A DNA stretch of 31,554 nt from a virus, in the IMG/VR virus record IMGVR_UViG_3300009000_000025, positions 1 to 31,554 of that record; one strand, written 5' to 3'. A program made the translations under genes and the position numbers. Below the pieces are notes generated by a model that saw only the letters and a list, made by a program, of their open reading frames with translations, had not been told where the DNA came from and did not search any database. This document shows positions 23,996 through 30,825 of the stretch, one piece after another (the first letter of the stretch is position 1; each line of letters starts with the position of its first letter).

Positions 23996-24149
23996 GTGTA
24001 GTCTCCAACACCTCAAGTTCAGTAATGAATTTAACGGCAGCATCTGCTGACTTTTTTGGCATAGGCTTTGACAGGTCAATATTGTAGGTTAGTCTCCCGT
24101 CTATAAAAACCCTGTAGCCACCACCATATTCTCGTGCTTCAATAACCAT
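23982..24149 (-). CDS. Hypothetical protein, 55 aa
   Basis: Minus-strand ATG at 24149 to TAA at 23984-23982. It has a ggag site 6 nt upstream, an 11-nt overlap with the preceding gene and a 14-nt overlap with the metallophosphoesterase. The encoded sequence starts with VIEAREYGGGYRVFIDGRLTY, then KPMPKKSADAAVKFITELE: a strand hairpin then a helix, like small DNA-binding or regulatory domains. No named family. It fills what would otherwise be a gap between two genes in a tightly packed operon. Confidence 0.6.
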   Translation of the reverse strand: MVIEAREYGGGYRVFIDGRLTYNIDLSKPMPKKSADAAVKFITELEVLETTHDSK

Positions 24150-24381
24150 TAGTCACTCCATTGTTCTGCCATTGCTTTGGCAATACCTGTGAAAAATCTT
24201 CATCACCTACCTCCTTAAAACCCTCTGTGTAGACCTCATCGACATCTTCCATACACTCATCCATATCTTCGTAGTATATCTCCTCAGTCCAGTAGTTATC
24301 TCCATCTGTGACGCTGTACAAGCACCACACCTGACCGTCAACAGTCTCATATGGACCTGACTTCACACCTGTTAGTTTCAT
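24139..24381 (-). CDS. Acidic hypothetical protein, 80 aa
   Basis: The start at 24381 (MKLTGVKSGP) overlaps the endonuclease I stop as ATGA and has a ggag site; a longer start at 24402 is less likely. After a short beta segment (YETVDGQVWCLYSVTD) the protein is strongly acidic (EEIYYEDMDECMEDVDEVY). Acidic small early phage proteins often act as DNA mimics or host-enzyme inhibitors, but this is only a possible reading. No family recognised. Confidence 0.6.
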   Translation of the reverse strand: MKLTGVKSGPYETVDGQVWCLYSVTDGDNYWTEEIYYEDMDECMEDVDEVYTEGFKEVGDEDFSQVLPKQWQNNGVTNGY

Positions 24382-24779
24382 TTTGAAGGCTCCTTTGTCC
24401 ATTTGACAGGTATCTTTTTGTCTGCATATTGGAAACCGTGCTTATCGCACCATACAGCATATGTTGTCTTTGACTTCTTACTCAGTTTCTGCCCTGAATT
24501 ACTAAACACAAACCTAATGTCCAACTCAGGTCGCTGCTCTTTTATCAACAGGTGTTTTACCCTGTCGCTGCTTACAAACCTTCCTTTCGTTTCAATGTAG
24601 ATGCCATTGCTAAGTCTGAAATCAGGTGTGTACGTTTTAGGCTTTGGGATGTAGGGTATCCTTTCTTTCTCATACGTGTATTCAACACCTAAATCATCCA
24701 TGAACTTTGCGTTGTCCTGCTCCAAGCCTGACCGGAATCCAGCTTTAATTGCTCTCTTCCTTATCCTTCGTTTGAACAT
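24378..24779 (-). CDS. Endonuclease I (Holliday junction resolvase, T7 gp3-like)
   Basis: 133 residues from the ATG at 24779, spaced 7 nt from a ggag site; the adjacent ATG at 24782 is too close. Branched-DNA nuclease that resolves junctions and breaks down host DNA. It matches T7 endonuclease I closely: FRSGLEQD (Glu20), YTPDF (Asp53), IYIETKG (Glu63, Lys65), then VKHLLIKEQRPELDIRFVFS and KIPVKWTKEP. These are the catalytic residues of T7 (Glu20, Asp55, Glu65, Lys67) with a two-residue gap. It overlaps the upstream zinc-ribbon gene by 35 nt and the downstream acidic gene by 4. Confidence 0.9.
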   Translation of the reverse strand: MFKRRIRKRAIKAGFRSGLEQDNAKFMDDLGVEYTYEKERIPYIPKPKTYTPDFRLSNGIYIETKGRFVSSDRVKHLLIKEQRPELDIRFVFSNSGQKLSKKSKTTYAVWCDKHGFQYADKKIPVKWTKEPSK

Positions 24780-24951
24780 CATCAGGCTCCTTTTTGTGGT
24801 CGCGATTATTCCATCGATCAAAGTCTTCTGGATCAAGCCAGATGCCAGATTCATAGCATCCGTTTTGCGGGTGAGAAAAACAATCTGTGTGTGGCTCATA
24901 GTCAACGGCTGGAAGTGATACACCGCAAAATGGGCATGGTTTAAGTTTCAT
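24745..24951 (-). CDS. Lar-like zinc-ribbon protein, 68 aa
   Basis: Start at 24951 (MKLKPCPFCG), with an aaggagg site 6 nt upstream and an 11-nt overlap with the exonuclease stop. A longer frame back to 24999 lies inside the exonuclease gene. The LKPCPFCG opening with later Cys (TDCFSH, GCYESG) and a W-x-R-WNNR ending is the pattern of Lar / restriction-alleviation zinc ribbons and related small phage proteins. Lar modulates type I restriction. Here only the domain type is claimed. The C-terminus is a charged tail overlapping the endonuclease. Confidence 0.65.
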   Translation of the reverse strand: MKLKPCPFCGVSLPAVDYEPHTDCFSHPQNGCYESGIWLDPEDFDRWNNRDHKKEPDDVQTKDKEESN

Positions 24952-25636
24952 CGTCACCCTCCTTTTTAACTGGCGGTGTCCAAGCCTCATCAGCTTCACG
25001 CCTTAACCACAACAATGTAGCGTTCTCAGTCAAAGCCTCAAGATCACCCTCATAAGCCCTCAAAGTAGCCTCGTATAAATCGTATTCATCCATAAGACCA
25101 CCCAAGTATTTCTCTACTGCCTTCTCACCCTTGCCCTTTGCCCCTTTTATGTTGTCAGCACTATCACCAATGATAACCTGACTCCAGAAGAACCTTACAG
25201 CATCAATAGGTGATACCTCAGTCAAAGTGTCTCTTCCCCAATTGAAAATCTTGCAAGGCACTTGTAGAAAATCCTTGTCTGTTGATGCAATGATGCACTC
25301 ATAATCAAGGTTGTGTGCCTCTGTTACAATGTCATCATCAGCCTCTTGGTTGTCCGACACTGTAGCACCATATTCCTCTATAAGATACTCCCTAGCGTCC
25401 TCCAGGTAAAACGGCTTTTCCTTTCCTTTCCTATTAGCCTTGTAAGGTGCAATTGTAGCAACATCGTTCCTGAAGTTTGTTTTGCCAGTCAAGAAAACCT
25501 TGTGTTCTAAGTCCTCACACCTGTAAAAGATATAGTCAAACATTTCGTCAATGGTGTCATACAGGTCTTCTATCTCAAGCCCCTCACATTTGAAACTACA
25601 CCTGTATGATATTATGTCTCCATCAATGAGGATCAT
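24941..25636 (-). CDS. 5'-3' exonuclease (FEN/PIN type, T7 gp6-like)
   Basis: ATGA overlap with the preceding gene puts the start at 25636 (MILIDGDIIS); a longer frame back to 25672 overlaps it and is rejected. 231 residues. Acidic metal ligands in FEN order: LIDGD (Asp5, Asp7), QEADDD (Glu98, Asp100-102), STDKD (Asp120, Asp122), GDSADN (Asp158, Asp161), and a KANRKGKEKP basic loop. In T7 the gp6 exonuclease removes primers, degrades host DNA and aids recombination. It is next to the T7-like endonuclease I, as expected. Confidence 0.86.
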   Translation of the reverse strand: MILIDGDIISYRCSFKCEGLEIEDLYDTIDEMFDYIFYRCEDLEHKVFLTGKTNFRNDVATIAPYKANRKGKEKPFYLEDAREYLIEEYGATVSDNQEADDDIVTEAHNLDYECIIASTDKDFLQVPCKIFNWGRDTLTEVSPIDAVRFFWSQVIIGDSADNIKGAKGKGEKAVEKYLGGLMDEYDLYEATLRAYEGDLEALTENATLLWLRREADEAWTPPVKKEGDDET

Positions 25637-26367
25637 TTTACCTTTTCCCCTTTCATAGCCTTGATCATCCACCCAAGATACACCTGAGCCTTTTCCAAGT
25701 CTTCAATAGGCTTACCTTTATAACCGTGCCTGTGGAGATACTTGGTGACATTACCTTGGCAATATCCAATGAATTTCTCAGGGCCTAGCACCTGTTCGAT
25801 GTAGGCAATACATTCTATCTTACCAGGTTCAGGGGTGTAGTGGTCAGGCTTGTTTACAACATCTTCCTCCATCTCAGTATCATCAATAAACTTGCCAGAG
25901 ACCCTAGCATCCCCAGAGACCTCACCAGAGACCAAAGCAGTACCATAGACCTCACTATCACCAAAGACCTCAGCATCCCCAGAGACCTCACTATCACCAA
26001 AGACCTCAGCATAACCAAAGACCTCAGCATCACCAAAGACCCAAGCATTGCCATAGACCTTAGCATCCCCAAAGACCTCAGCATCATCAAAGACCTCAGC
26101 ATTCCAAAAGACCCTAGCATCACCAAAGACCCTAGCGTTGCCAGAGACCCTAGCGTTGCCATAGACCCTAGCGTTGCCATAGACCCTAGTATCACCAGAC
26201 ACCTCAGCATTACCATAGACCTTGGCATTACCAGAGACCCAAGCATTACCACAATGACTTAAATTCTTCTCACTCTCAATCCATCCACCAAGTGCACCGT
26301 TACTTACCTTGCGAATACGTTTAAGGCCCTCATCGTTTGTCTCACCAGTGAACTCATATTTTTTCAT
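25633..26367 (-). CDS. Hexapeptide-repeat beta-helix fused to DUF3310 domain
   Basis: 244 residues, strong Shine-Dalgarno (aaggaga). Residues 1-38 form a cap (KKYEFTGETNDEGLKRIRKV, then LGGWIESEKN). Residues 39-156 are 19 full hexads of the type [YFS]G[ND]A[RE]V plus one short 4-residue unit, a left-handed or polymer-forming type beta-helix. Residues about 170-240 are the DUF3310 domain (VNKPDHYT, then IECIAYIEQVLG, GYCQGNVTKYLHRHGYKGK, DLEKAQVYLGWM), which in T7 gp1.7 has nucleotide kinase activity. Each half is known from phages; the fusion is what I find unusual. A multimeric scaffold presenting a kinase is a plausible idea, untested. Confidence 0.75.
   Translation of the reverse strand: MKKYEFTGETNDEGLKRIRKVSNGALGGWIESEKNLSHCGNAWVSGNAKVYGNAEVSGDTRVYGNARVYGNARVSGNARVFGDARVFWNAEVFDDAEVFGDAKVYGNAWVFGDAEVFGYAEVFGDSEVSGDAEVFGDSEVYGTALVSGEVSGDARVSGKFIDDTEMEEDVVNKPDHYTPEPGKIECIAYIEQVLGPEKFIGYCQGNVTKYLHRHGYKGKPIEDLEKAQVYLGWMIKAMKGEKVK
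25900..26253 (-). repeat. 18-bp tandem repeats in the beta-helix coding region
   Basis: 19 full 18-nt units plus one 12-nt unit, degenerate; the closest copies (around 26131-26190) share the gaccctagcgttgccatag core on the plus strand. The period is coding: one unit is one hexapeptide. Confidence 0.9.
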
Positions 26368-26397
26368 GTTGCTATCTCCTTAAAAATTGAGCAGTTT

Positions 26398-26420
26398 AAA
26401 AAACGACATGCTCAGGTCGT
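26398..26420 (-). terminator. Possible intrinsic terminator (leftward)
   Basis: Read on the minus strand: acgac, 8-nt loop, gtcgt, followed directly by six T. The stem is only 5 bp and poor in GC. It lies in the 61-nt gap after the 61-aa gene (stop 26429-26431) and before the hexapeptide gene, so could reduce transcription from the polymerase part into the metabolism part of the operon. Confidence 0.4.
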
Positions 26421-26428
26421 AAGACAGG

Positions 26429-26614
26429 TCAGGTGTCAGACCAAGTGAGTGACCCGTCTTTCTTCTCAGCAGCAAGAGAATTTACATAGGAAAACCCTGT
26501 GGCTTTCAAAGTATCCTCAAACACTGTCAACACATCAGCAAGATAACCATTCCTGATATTGCGGCTCACAGTTGTCTCAGCTTCACCATCATCAATTATA
26601 ATAGTGACTTTCAT
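26429..26614 (-). CDS. Hypothetical protein, 61 aa
   Basis: ATG at 26614, 7 nt after the SSB stop; only a weak ggat site is seen, suggesting coupling to SSB. An in-frame longer start at 26713 overlaps SSB. Sequence KVTIIIDDGEAETTVSRNIRN then LADVLTVFEDTLKATGFSYV gives a strand-helix form with an acidic turn. No family known. It ends right before the possible terminator. Confidence 0.6.
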   Translation of the reverse strand: MKVTIIIDDGEAETTVSRNIRNGYLADVLTVFEDTLKATGFSYVNSLAAEKKDGSLTWSDT

Positions 26615-26621
26615 AGGATAA

Positions 26622-27137
26622 TTATCCGGCAAGGGAAAGTACCTCCACATCTTCAGGGTTGAACGACACTTGATCGATGACAGCAACTTCCAATAGCCGT
26701 ACACCCTTGCCACGTTTTGTTGACCACAACTCCAGGATAACCTTCACCTCAGTACCGTTGCCAAGTGGTCCTTGAGCCTCAAAAGACCACTCTGTAGAAC
26801 TAGGGCCATCAGTGTGATCGTACACAACAGGTGGGCCACCATAGATGTCAACACCTTCATCAGTGAGGAAAGGTCCTTTGTGGTAGCGTTTGAGTTTCAT
26901 GTACTTATTGGAGTCATCATCCATAAACTCCTCCGGTTCACGAAAGGTGTCATATCCAAGCTGTGACTCTGGCATACCAGCATCAATCAACTTCTGAATG
27001 TCCTCCTCATTTTTAAAGTAAAAGTTACAGGTGTAAGCCCCGTCGCCTTTCTCCATGTGAAAATCTGCCTTGTCCATGTTCTCAGGAAACAGTTTTGCCC
27101 AAGTCACGTATCCGTCGAAAATAAATTTCTTACTCAT
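26622..27137 (-). CDS. Single-stranded DNA-binding protein, T7 gp2.5-like
   Basis: 171 residues, starting 17 nt after the polymerase end is reached in reverse direction: it precedes the primase-polymerase operon's downstream side, with a ggag site. OB-like strand pattern seen in T7-type phage SSBs: KADFHMEKGDGAYTCNFYFK, MKLKRYHKGPFLTDEGVDI, YGGPPVVYDH, STEWSFEAQGPLGNGTEV, VKVILELWSTKRGKGVRLL. The KGVRLLEVAVIDQV end is typical. Its C-terminal tail is only weakly acidic (EDVEVLSLAG) compared with T7. The name rests on family pattern and on its place next to polymerase. Confidence 0.72.
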   Translation of the reverse strand: MSKKFIFDGYVTWAKLFPENMDKADFHMEKGDGAYTCNFYFKNEEDIQKLIDAGMPESQLGYDTFREPEEFMDDDSNKYMKLKRYHKGPFLTDEGVDIYGGPPVVYDHTDGPSSTEWSFEAQGPLGNGTEVKVILELWSTKRGKGVRLLEVAVIDQVSFNPEDVEVLSLAG

Positions 27138-27154
27138 TTTTGTAGTTCTCCAGG

Positions 27155-29029
27155 TTAATGAATGTTAGCGTAGTTATCACCGAATTGAACATCAATCGCC
27201 AATTCGACATTTAGTTTGAGTTCAGCATTGGTGTCTACCATTGCCTGTTCCAAGTCGTATTCCAACTCCTCTGCTTGGTGTTTATCGAAAGGTGATACAA
27301 CAACCACCTCATCGTGAAATTGTGCAATAGGCCATACCTCTCTTCGTGTCAGGTGGTACACCCATCTGTCAAAACAGTAGACCCCTGAGCTTTGGTTGAT
27401 CGTACTCCAAATGTCTTTCTCAGTTCTAAGGTGATGCCAGAATCCTGAGATTGGATTTCGTACCCATTGCAATTCTGATTTGCTGCCTGTCAAAGTCTTC
27501 TTTGTTTCAATGTTGTTAACTACCTCCTTTACTGCCCAATTACGCTCCCAATATGCCTCTATGAGTTGAGCAGCAGCACGTTCTGACAACCCTGTCGCTC
27601 TGCTCAATGTTCTAGCACCAACTCCGTACACACTGGCATAATTTGCTGCCTTGTAAGACTTCCTGATAGCCTGCACCTCTTGACCACCAGCAGCTATCAT
27701 CCCATCTGTAATAGCCCCTGCAAACTTGGCAAGATCTAAGTGTGGGTCCCAATCCTTACAGTCCATCAGTTTACAATATTCAGGGTCGTGCGGTGTCATG
27801 TAATGGCGTTTGGTTGTGTCTTCAAGGGATACCATATCAGCACCACAAAGCAGTTCACCATCAGGCGCTCTCAACAACCCTCTGATCTCTTTACCCCAAG
27901 GCTTGTCAACACCAGGTAAATTCACAAGAGGCGCGACATGCTTGAACCTGAATGTGTTGGTCAAACCATGCACTCTAGCCTGTAGCTTGCCGTCCTTAGC
28001 ATACTTCAAAAACGACTTTACAATGTTCAGCCTGTGAACAAGAACGCTATAACCATCCAACAACTCAATAGCAGGGTCATTACTAGCCAGTTCAAGAACA
28101 GAGGGGCAAAGTTCTTTATCTTCTGTACGTACCTGTGGAACTTTTTTCTCAACACCTTTAACATTTCTTGTGAATTTCCAGGTTTGAGGTCTCCAACCCA
28201 AGCTAAACAGCCAGTCCTTGATCTGAGGTGTAGAATTAGGGTTGCCTCTCTCTGTGCTATCAACATATTCAACAGGCTCTGTCCTAGTACGTGCAAGACC
28301 CTGCCCATCCAAGAAATCATACCACTCTTGACCTTTTGCACTGACAGAACCGCAAGCAAGTTCAAAAACCTTTGGCTTTGCCTTGGTCTTGTAGTTGATC
28401 TTTTCAGGCATAGCATCTGAAAGTGTCTCAAATTTCTCAGCTATTAAGCCCTCCAGTTTAGTGTAGAGAGACTCTGCCCCTGCAACATCAATGTCAAAAC
28501 ACTGCTGCTCCTGTTTTTGTGCCAGTTGCATCTTGAATGTAAGATACCACATGACCCTATCTCTCGCCTCTTGGTCGTCCATGTAGAGCCTGTCCAGCTT
28601 TGCACTCAGGTCTTTCCAGAGCTTGAGGTTGATCTTAACATCTTCCTCACACCTGTGGACATATTCCTCTTGTGTCAGACCTTCCCAGTCGTCTATCTCA
28701 GGCTTCTTAATGCCGTAGTCAGTGCCAAAGTCTGCCAGACCGTAAGATTTACGTCGAGTCGGCAACAGATACCAAGCAAGCGGGAGTGTGTCAATTATAT
28801 CACACTTGATCTCAACACCTAAAACTTTTGATAGAGCAGGGATGTCATAACCAACAACATGATGCCCCACCACACAACTAACGGAAGCGAATAGAGAACG
28901 TATGTCATCCATATCCACCAAGGTAGTGATATTTCCATCGTCTTTCTCCAGGTTTGTGTAGCTTAAACAGTGAATTTTTGTAATGGTGTCTAAGAAACCA
29001 TCAGCTTCAAGGTCAAATAATATTTTCAT
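27155..29029 (-). CDS. DNA polymerase, family A (T7 gp5-like)
   Basis: 624 residues (T7: 704). N-terminal 3'-5' proofreading domain with ExoI FDLEAD (Asp6, Glu8), ExoII GHHVVGYDIPAL (Asp62) and ExoIII YVHRCEEDVK (Asp130). Polymerase motifs: A GADMVSLED (Asp398), B RKSYKAANYASVYG (Arg456, Lys460, Tyr464, Tyr468, spacing as in T7), and C QFHDEVVVV (His572, Asp573, Glu574). Motif A differs from the T7 ASGLELR wording. The T7 thioredoxin-binding insert is not evident to me. TAATG overlap with the primase-helicase upstream. Confidence 0.95.
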   Translation of the reverse strand: MKILFDLEADGFLDTITKIHCLSYTNLEKDDGNITTLVDMDDIRSLFASVSCVVGHHVVGYDIPALSKVLGVEIKCDIIDTLPLAWYLLPTRRKSYGLADFGTDYGIKKPEIDDWEGLTQEEYVHRCEEDVKINLKLWKDLSAKLDRLYMDDQEARDRVMWYLTFKMQLAQKQEQQCFDIDVAGAESLYTKLEGLIAEKFETLSDAMPEKINYKTKAKPKVFELACGSVSAKGQEWYDFLDGQGLARTRTEPVEYVDSTERGNPNSTPQIKDWLFSLGWRPQTWKFTRNVKGVEKKVPQVRTEDKELCPSVLELASNDPAIELLDGYSVLVHRLNIVKSFLKYAKDGKLQARVHGLTNTFRFKHVAPLVNLPGVDKPWGKEIRGLLRAPDGELLCGADMVSLEDTTKRHYMTPHDPEYCKLMDCKDWDPHLDLAKFAGAITDGMIAAGGQEVQAIRKSYKAANYASVYGVGARTLSRATGLSERAAAQLIEAYWERNWAVKEVVNNIETKKTLTGSKSELQWVRNPISGFWHHLRTEKDIWSTINQSSGVYCFDRWVYHLTRREVWPIAQFHDEVVVVSPFDKHQAEELEYDLEQAMVDTNAELKLNVELAIDVQFGDNYANIH

Positions 29030-30591
29030 TATCTTCCAATTTCTCTCATGGTGAATGTCTCTCGATCAAAAAACATTTCACCTGCATTGCCTAGTATCGT
29101 ATTAGGCCTGTTTTTAGTAACTGTTAGCCTAGTAATGTTTGACTCTGTTTCACTTTCGTGCATCATGTCTCTGTCAACATTAATGACAACAGCAGCCCTC
29201 TGCCCCAACATTCTTGCATATTTAATCTCACCGTCATCATTTGTGTGGGCAATGGATACAATACCTATATCAAGTTCACTCGACAACTGAGACAACCTAA
29301 CAGCAAGTTCAGCTAGTGATGCCTCTCTGTGATCAACATTGTTTATGCTGATGCACTCCTGTACTGGCTCTATAAAGATGTAATCCACACCGTATCCTAC
29401 AGCAAGCATCCTGAACAGGGTCAACAGGTCATCCATAGAGCCGCTGGGGGGCAACGTGAACTGATAGTACCGTCCAGTGCTGGCAATCTTTGCAATGGCC
29501 CCACGGACCTGTGTGTCCAAATTAGCAGCCTCAATCAAATCCTTTCGTGTGACGTTCTTGTGTAACTCATAGCTACACAGGCCTAAAATCGACCTGGTCT
29601 TGCTCTCTTCCAGATGACACACAGCTATTTTGCAATCTTGGTCCTGTGTTAAGAGTTGAAATTCCAAAAAACGCATGAGTTCGGTTTTTCCTACGCCAGT
29701 ACTTGCTTTAAACAACGTAAAGAAACCCTTTTGTAGACCTAACAGCACCTCATCAAGAGCTTTGACGCCAGTTGACGCATATGTCAGGTCGTTCTGTCCC
29801 TCATACAACGCAATCAATTCAGCCTCAGTGTGATAGACGTTTTCAGGTGTAAAGGCTGCTGCATTAAAATAACTCTGGACAAACATCTGTTGTTGACCAG
29901 CCTGCAACATCTCGTTTGCGTCTTTGTAAGTCCCTGTCTCTAATTTTTTGCATTTCCCAACAAAAATCGAGTTGAATTTGTCAGCCATTGCTTTACCAGG
30001 TTCGTCGCTGTCCAAGCACAAAATAATTTCTTCAAAGCCTGAAAGATATTTTTCAGCTAACGGCCAGAACTCTCTGCTAGGTGTTGCAGACGGGATAGAA
30101 ACAACTGGCAGAATTGTAGTCATTTTCTCAGTGTTCAACATCTGGTACGCACTGCAAGCGTCTAATTCACCCTCAACAACCAGAATCTTTTTTGCACAAC
30201 CCCTAGGAAACTTGTCCGACAACCATAATTGGCTTGAGGTGGAACCTTCAGAACGGAAATCTTTCGGAACAAGTCTGATCTTTTTAGACAGGTCTGGATA
30301 GGTGTATTCCTGTCTGACAACATCACCTCCAACCTGTCTGTATGTTTTCACACCTAAATTATCAAAGACAGTATTTTTCACACCCCTAAAAGAAACACTA
30401 TCCTTGATAATATCTACACACGGCAACGGATACTCCTCTGCAACCCAATCGAAATAAGCACCGCCAGCAGTCGGATAACTGCGGCCACAAGAGTGACATT
30501 TACCGCATTTTTTATCGACATTATATGAAAAGGCATCACTAGACCCGCAATCAATATGTGGGCAGGGTTTGTGGGACAACTCATTAGACAT
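29029..30591 (-). CDS. Primase-helicase (T7 gp4-like)
   Basis: 520 residues. N-terminal zinc-binding part CPHIDC..(Cys10, Cys15) and KCHSCG (Cys32, Cys35), used to recognise priming sites. TOPRIM fold: ILVVEGELDA (Glu140) and LCLDSDEPG (Asp194, Asp196), with KDANEML. RecA-like helicase: Walker A KASTGVGKTELMR (Lys302), then CHLEESKTRSI, FIEPVQE (Walker B-like) and ARMLGQRAAVVINVDRD. Order and length match bifunctional T7 gp4. First gene of the leftward operon proper, with a 235-nt untranslated stretch upstream that contains the 120-bp dyad element. Confidence 0.92.
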   Translation of the reverse strand: MSNELSHKPCPHIDCGSSDAFSYNVDKKCGKCHSCGRSYPTAGGAYFDWVAEEYPLPCVDIIKDSVSFRGVKNTVFDNLGVKTYRQVGGDVVRQEYTYPDLSKKIRLVPKDFRSEGSTSSQLWLSDKFPRGCAKKILVVEGELDACSAYQMLNTEKMTTILPVVSIPSATPSREFWPLAEKYLSGFEEIILCLDSDEPGKAMADKFNSIFVGKCKKLETGTYKDANEMLQAGQQQMFVQSYFNAAAFTPENVYHTEAELIALYEGQNDLTYASTGVKALDEVLLGLQKGFFTLFKASTGVGKTELMRFLEFQLLTQDQDCKIAVCHLEESKTRSILGLCSYELHKNVTRKDLIEAANLDTQVRGAIAKIASTGRYYQFTLPPSGSMDDLLTLFRMLAVGYGVDYIFIEPVQECISINNVDHREASLAELAVRLSQLSSELDIGIVSIAHTNDDGEIKYARMLGQRAAVVINVDRDMMHESETESNITRLTVTKNRPNTILGNAGEMFFDRETFTMREIGR

Positions 30592-30825
30592 ATTAAACCT
30601 CTTGTTTTATACTCCTGTGAAGGAGCGAAAGCGACAACCCCCATTTAATTAAAACCTAAAGATATAACAATTGTTTAACCAACTGTTTTTATCTTTATGG
30701 TTGTTGTCGCTTTCGCTCCTTCACAGGAGTTTTAACTTTTGTTGTTTCTCTAGTATATAAGAACACCTCAAAAAAATTTCTTACCAACAAAAAGGTAAAA
30801 ATTGATCGGTTTATGGGTGCTTTTT
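30592..30825. promoter_or_regulatory. Main intergenic region: probable control region/origin
   Basis: The largest gap of the window and AT-rich. Reading leftward, it carries AT-rich DNA with a candidate -10 (TATACT at 30757-30752, no convincing -35), the dyad element, then the primase-helicase leader. A second candidate TATAAA lies about 16-21 nt before the ATG, just outside the dyad. It lies between the sigma-like gene and the replication genes, where a T7-type phage would be expected to have promoters and perhaps an origin. Confidence 0.5.
30611..30730. repeat. 120-bp dyad-symmetric element (28-bp perfect arms)
   Basis: Bases 30611-30638 are the exact reverse complement of 30703-30730 (28 of 28). 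The symmetry axis at 30670.5 also falls on a perfect central 10-bp palindrome, aacaattgtt (30666-30675), and partial matches lie between them (641-644 with 697-700; 650-654 with 687-691). Each arm has internal structure: ctcc/ggag and gcgaaagc, a motif known to form very stable mini-hairpins. Outside the arms identity falls away. Confidence 0.95.

Noticed and set aside
25900-26253. Regular short repeats considered as a CRISPR array or satellite
   Set aside because: The 18-bp period matches hexapeptide codons of an intact gene; there are no unique spacers of equal length.
25840-26262. Plus-strand open frame with repeated Ile/Asp/Leu pattern
   Set aside because: It is the reverse strand of the hexapeptide repeats; periodic DNA keeps it open, and it has no ribosome site or neighbours on that strand.
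28034-28420. Plus-strand open frame opposite the polymerase gene
   Set aside because: The opposite-strand polymerase has full motifs and proper length; no other support for a gene on this strand.
30747-30790. A strong sigma-70 promoter with both boxes ahead of the leftward operon
   Set aside because: A TATACT-like -10 is present, but no -35 box lies at 16-18 nt; T-rich DNA makes chance matches likely.
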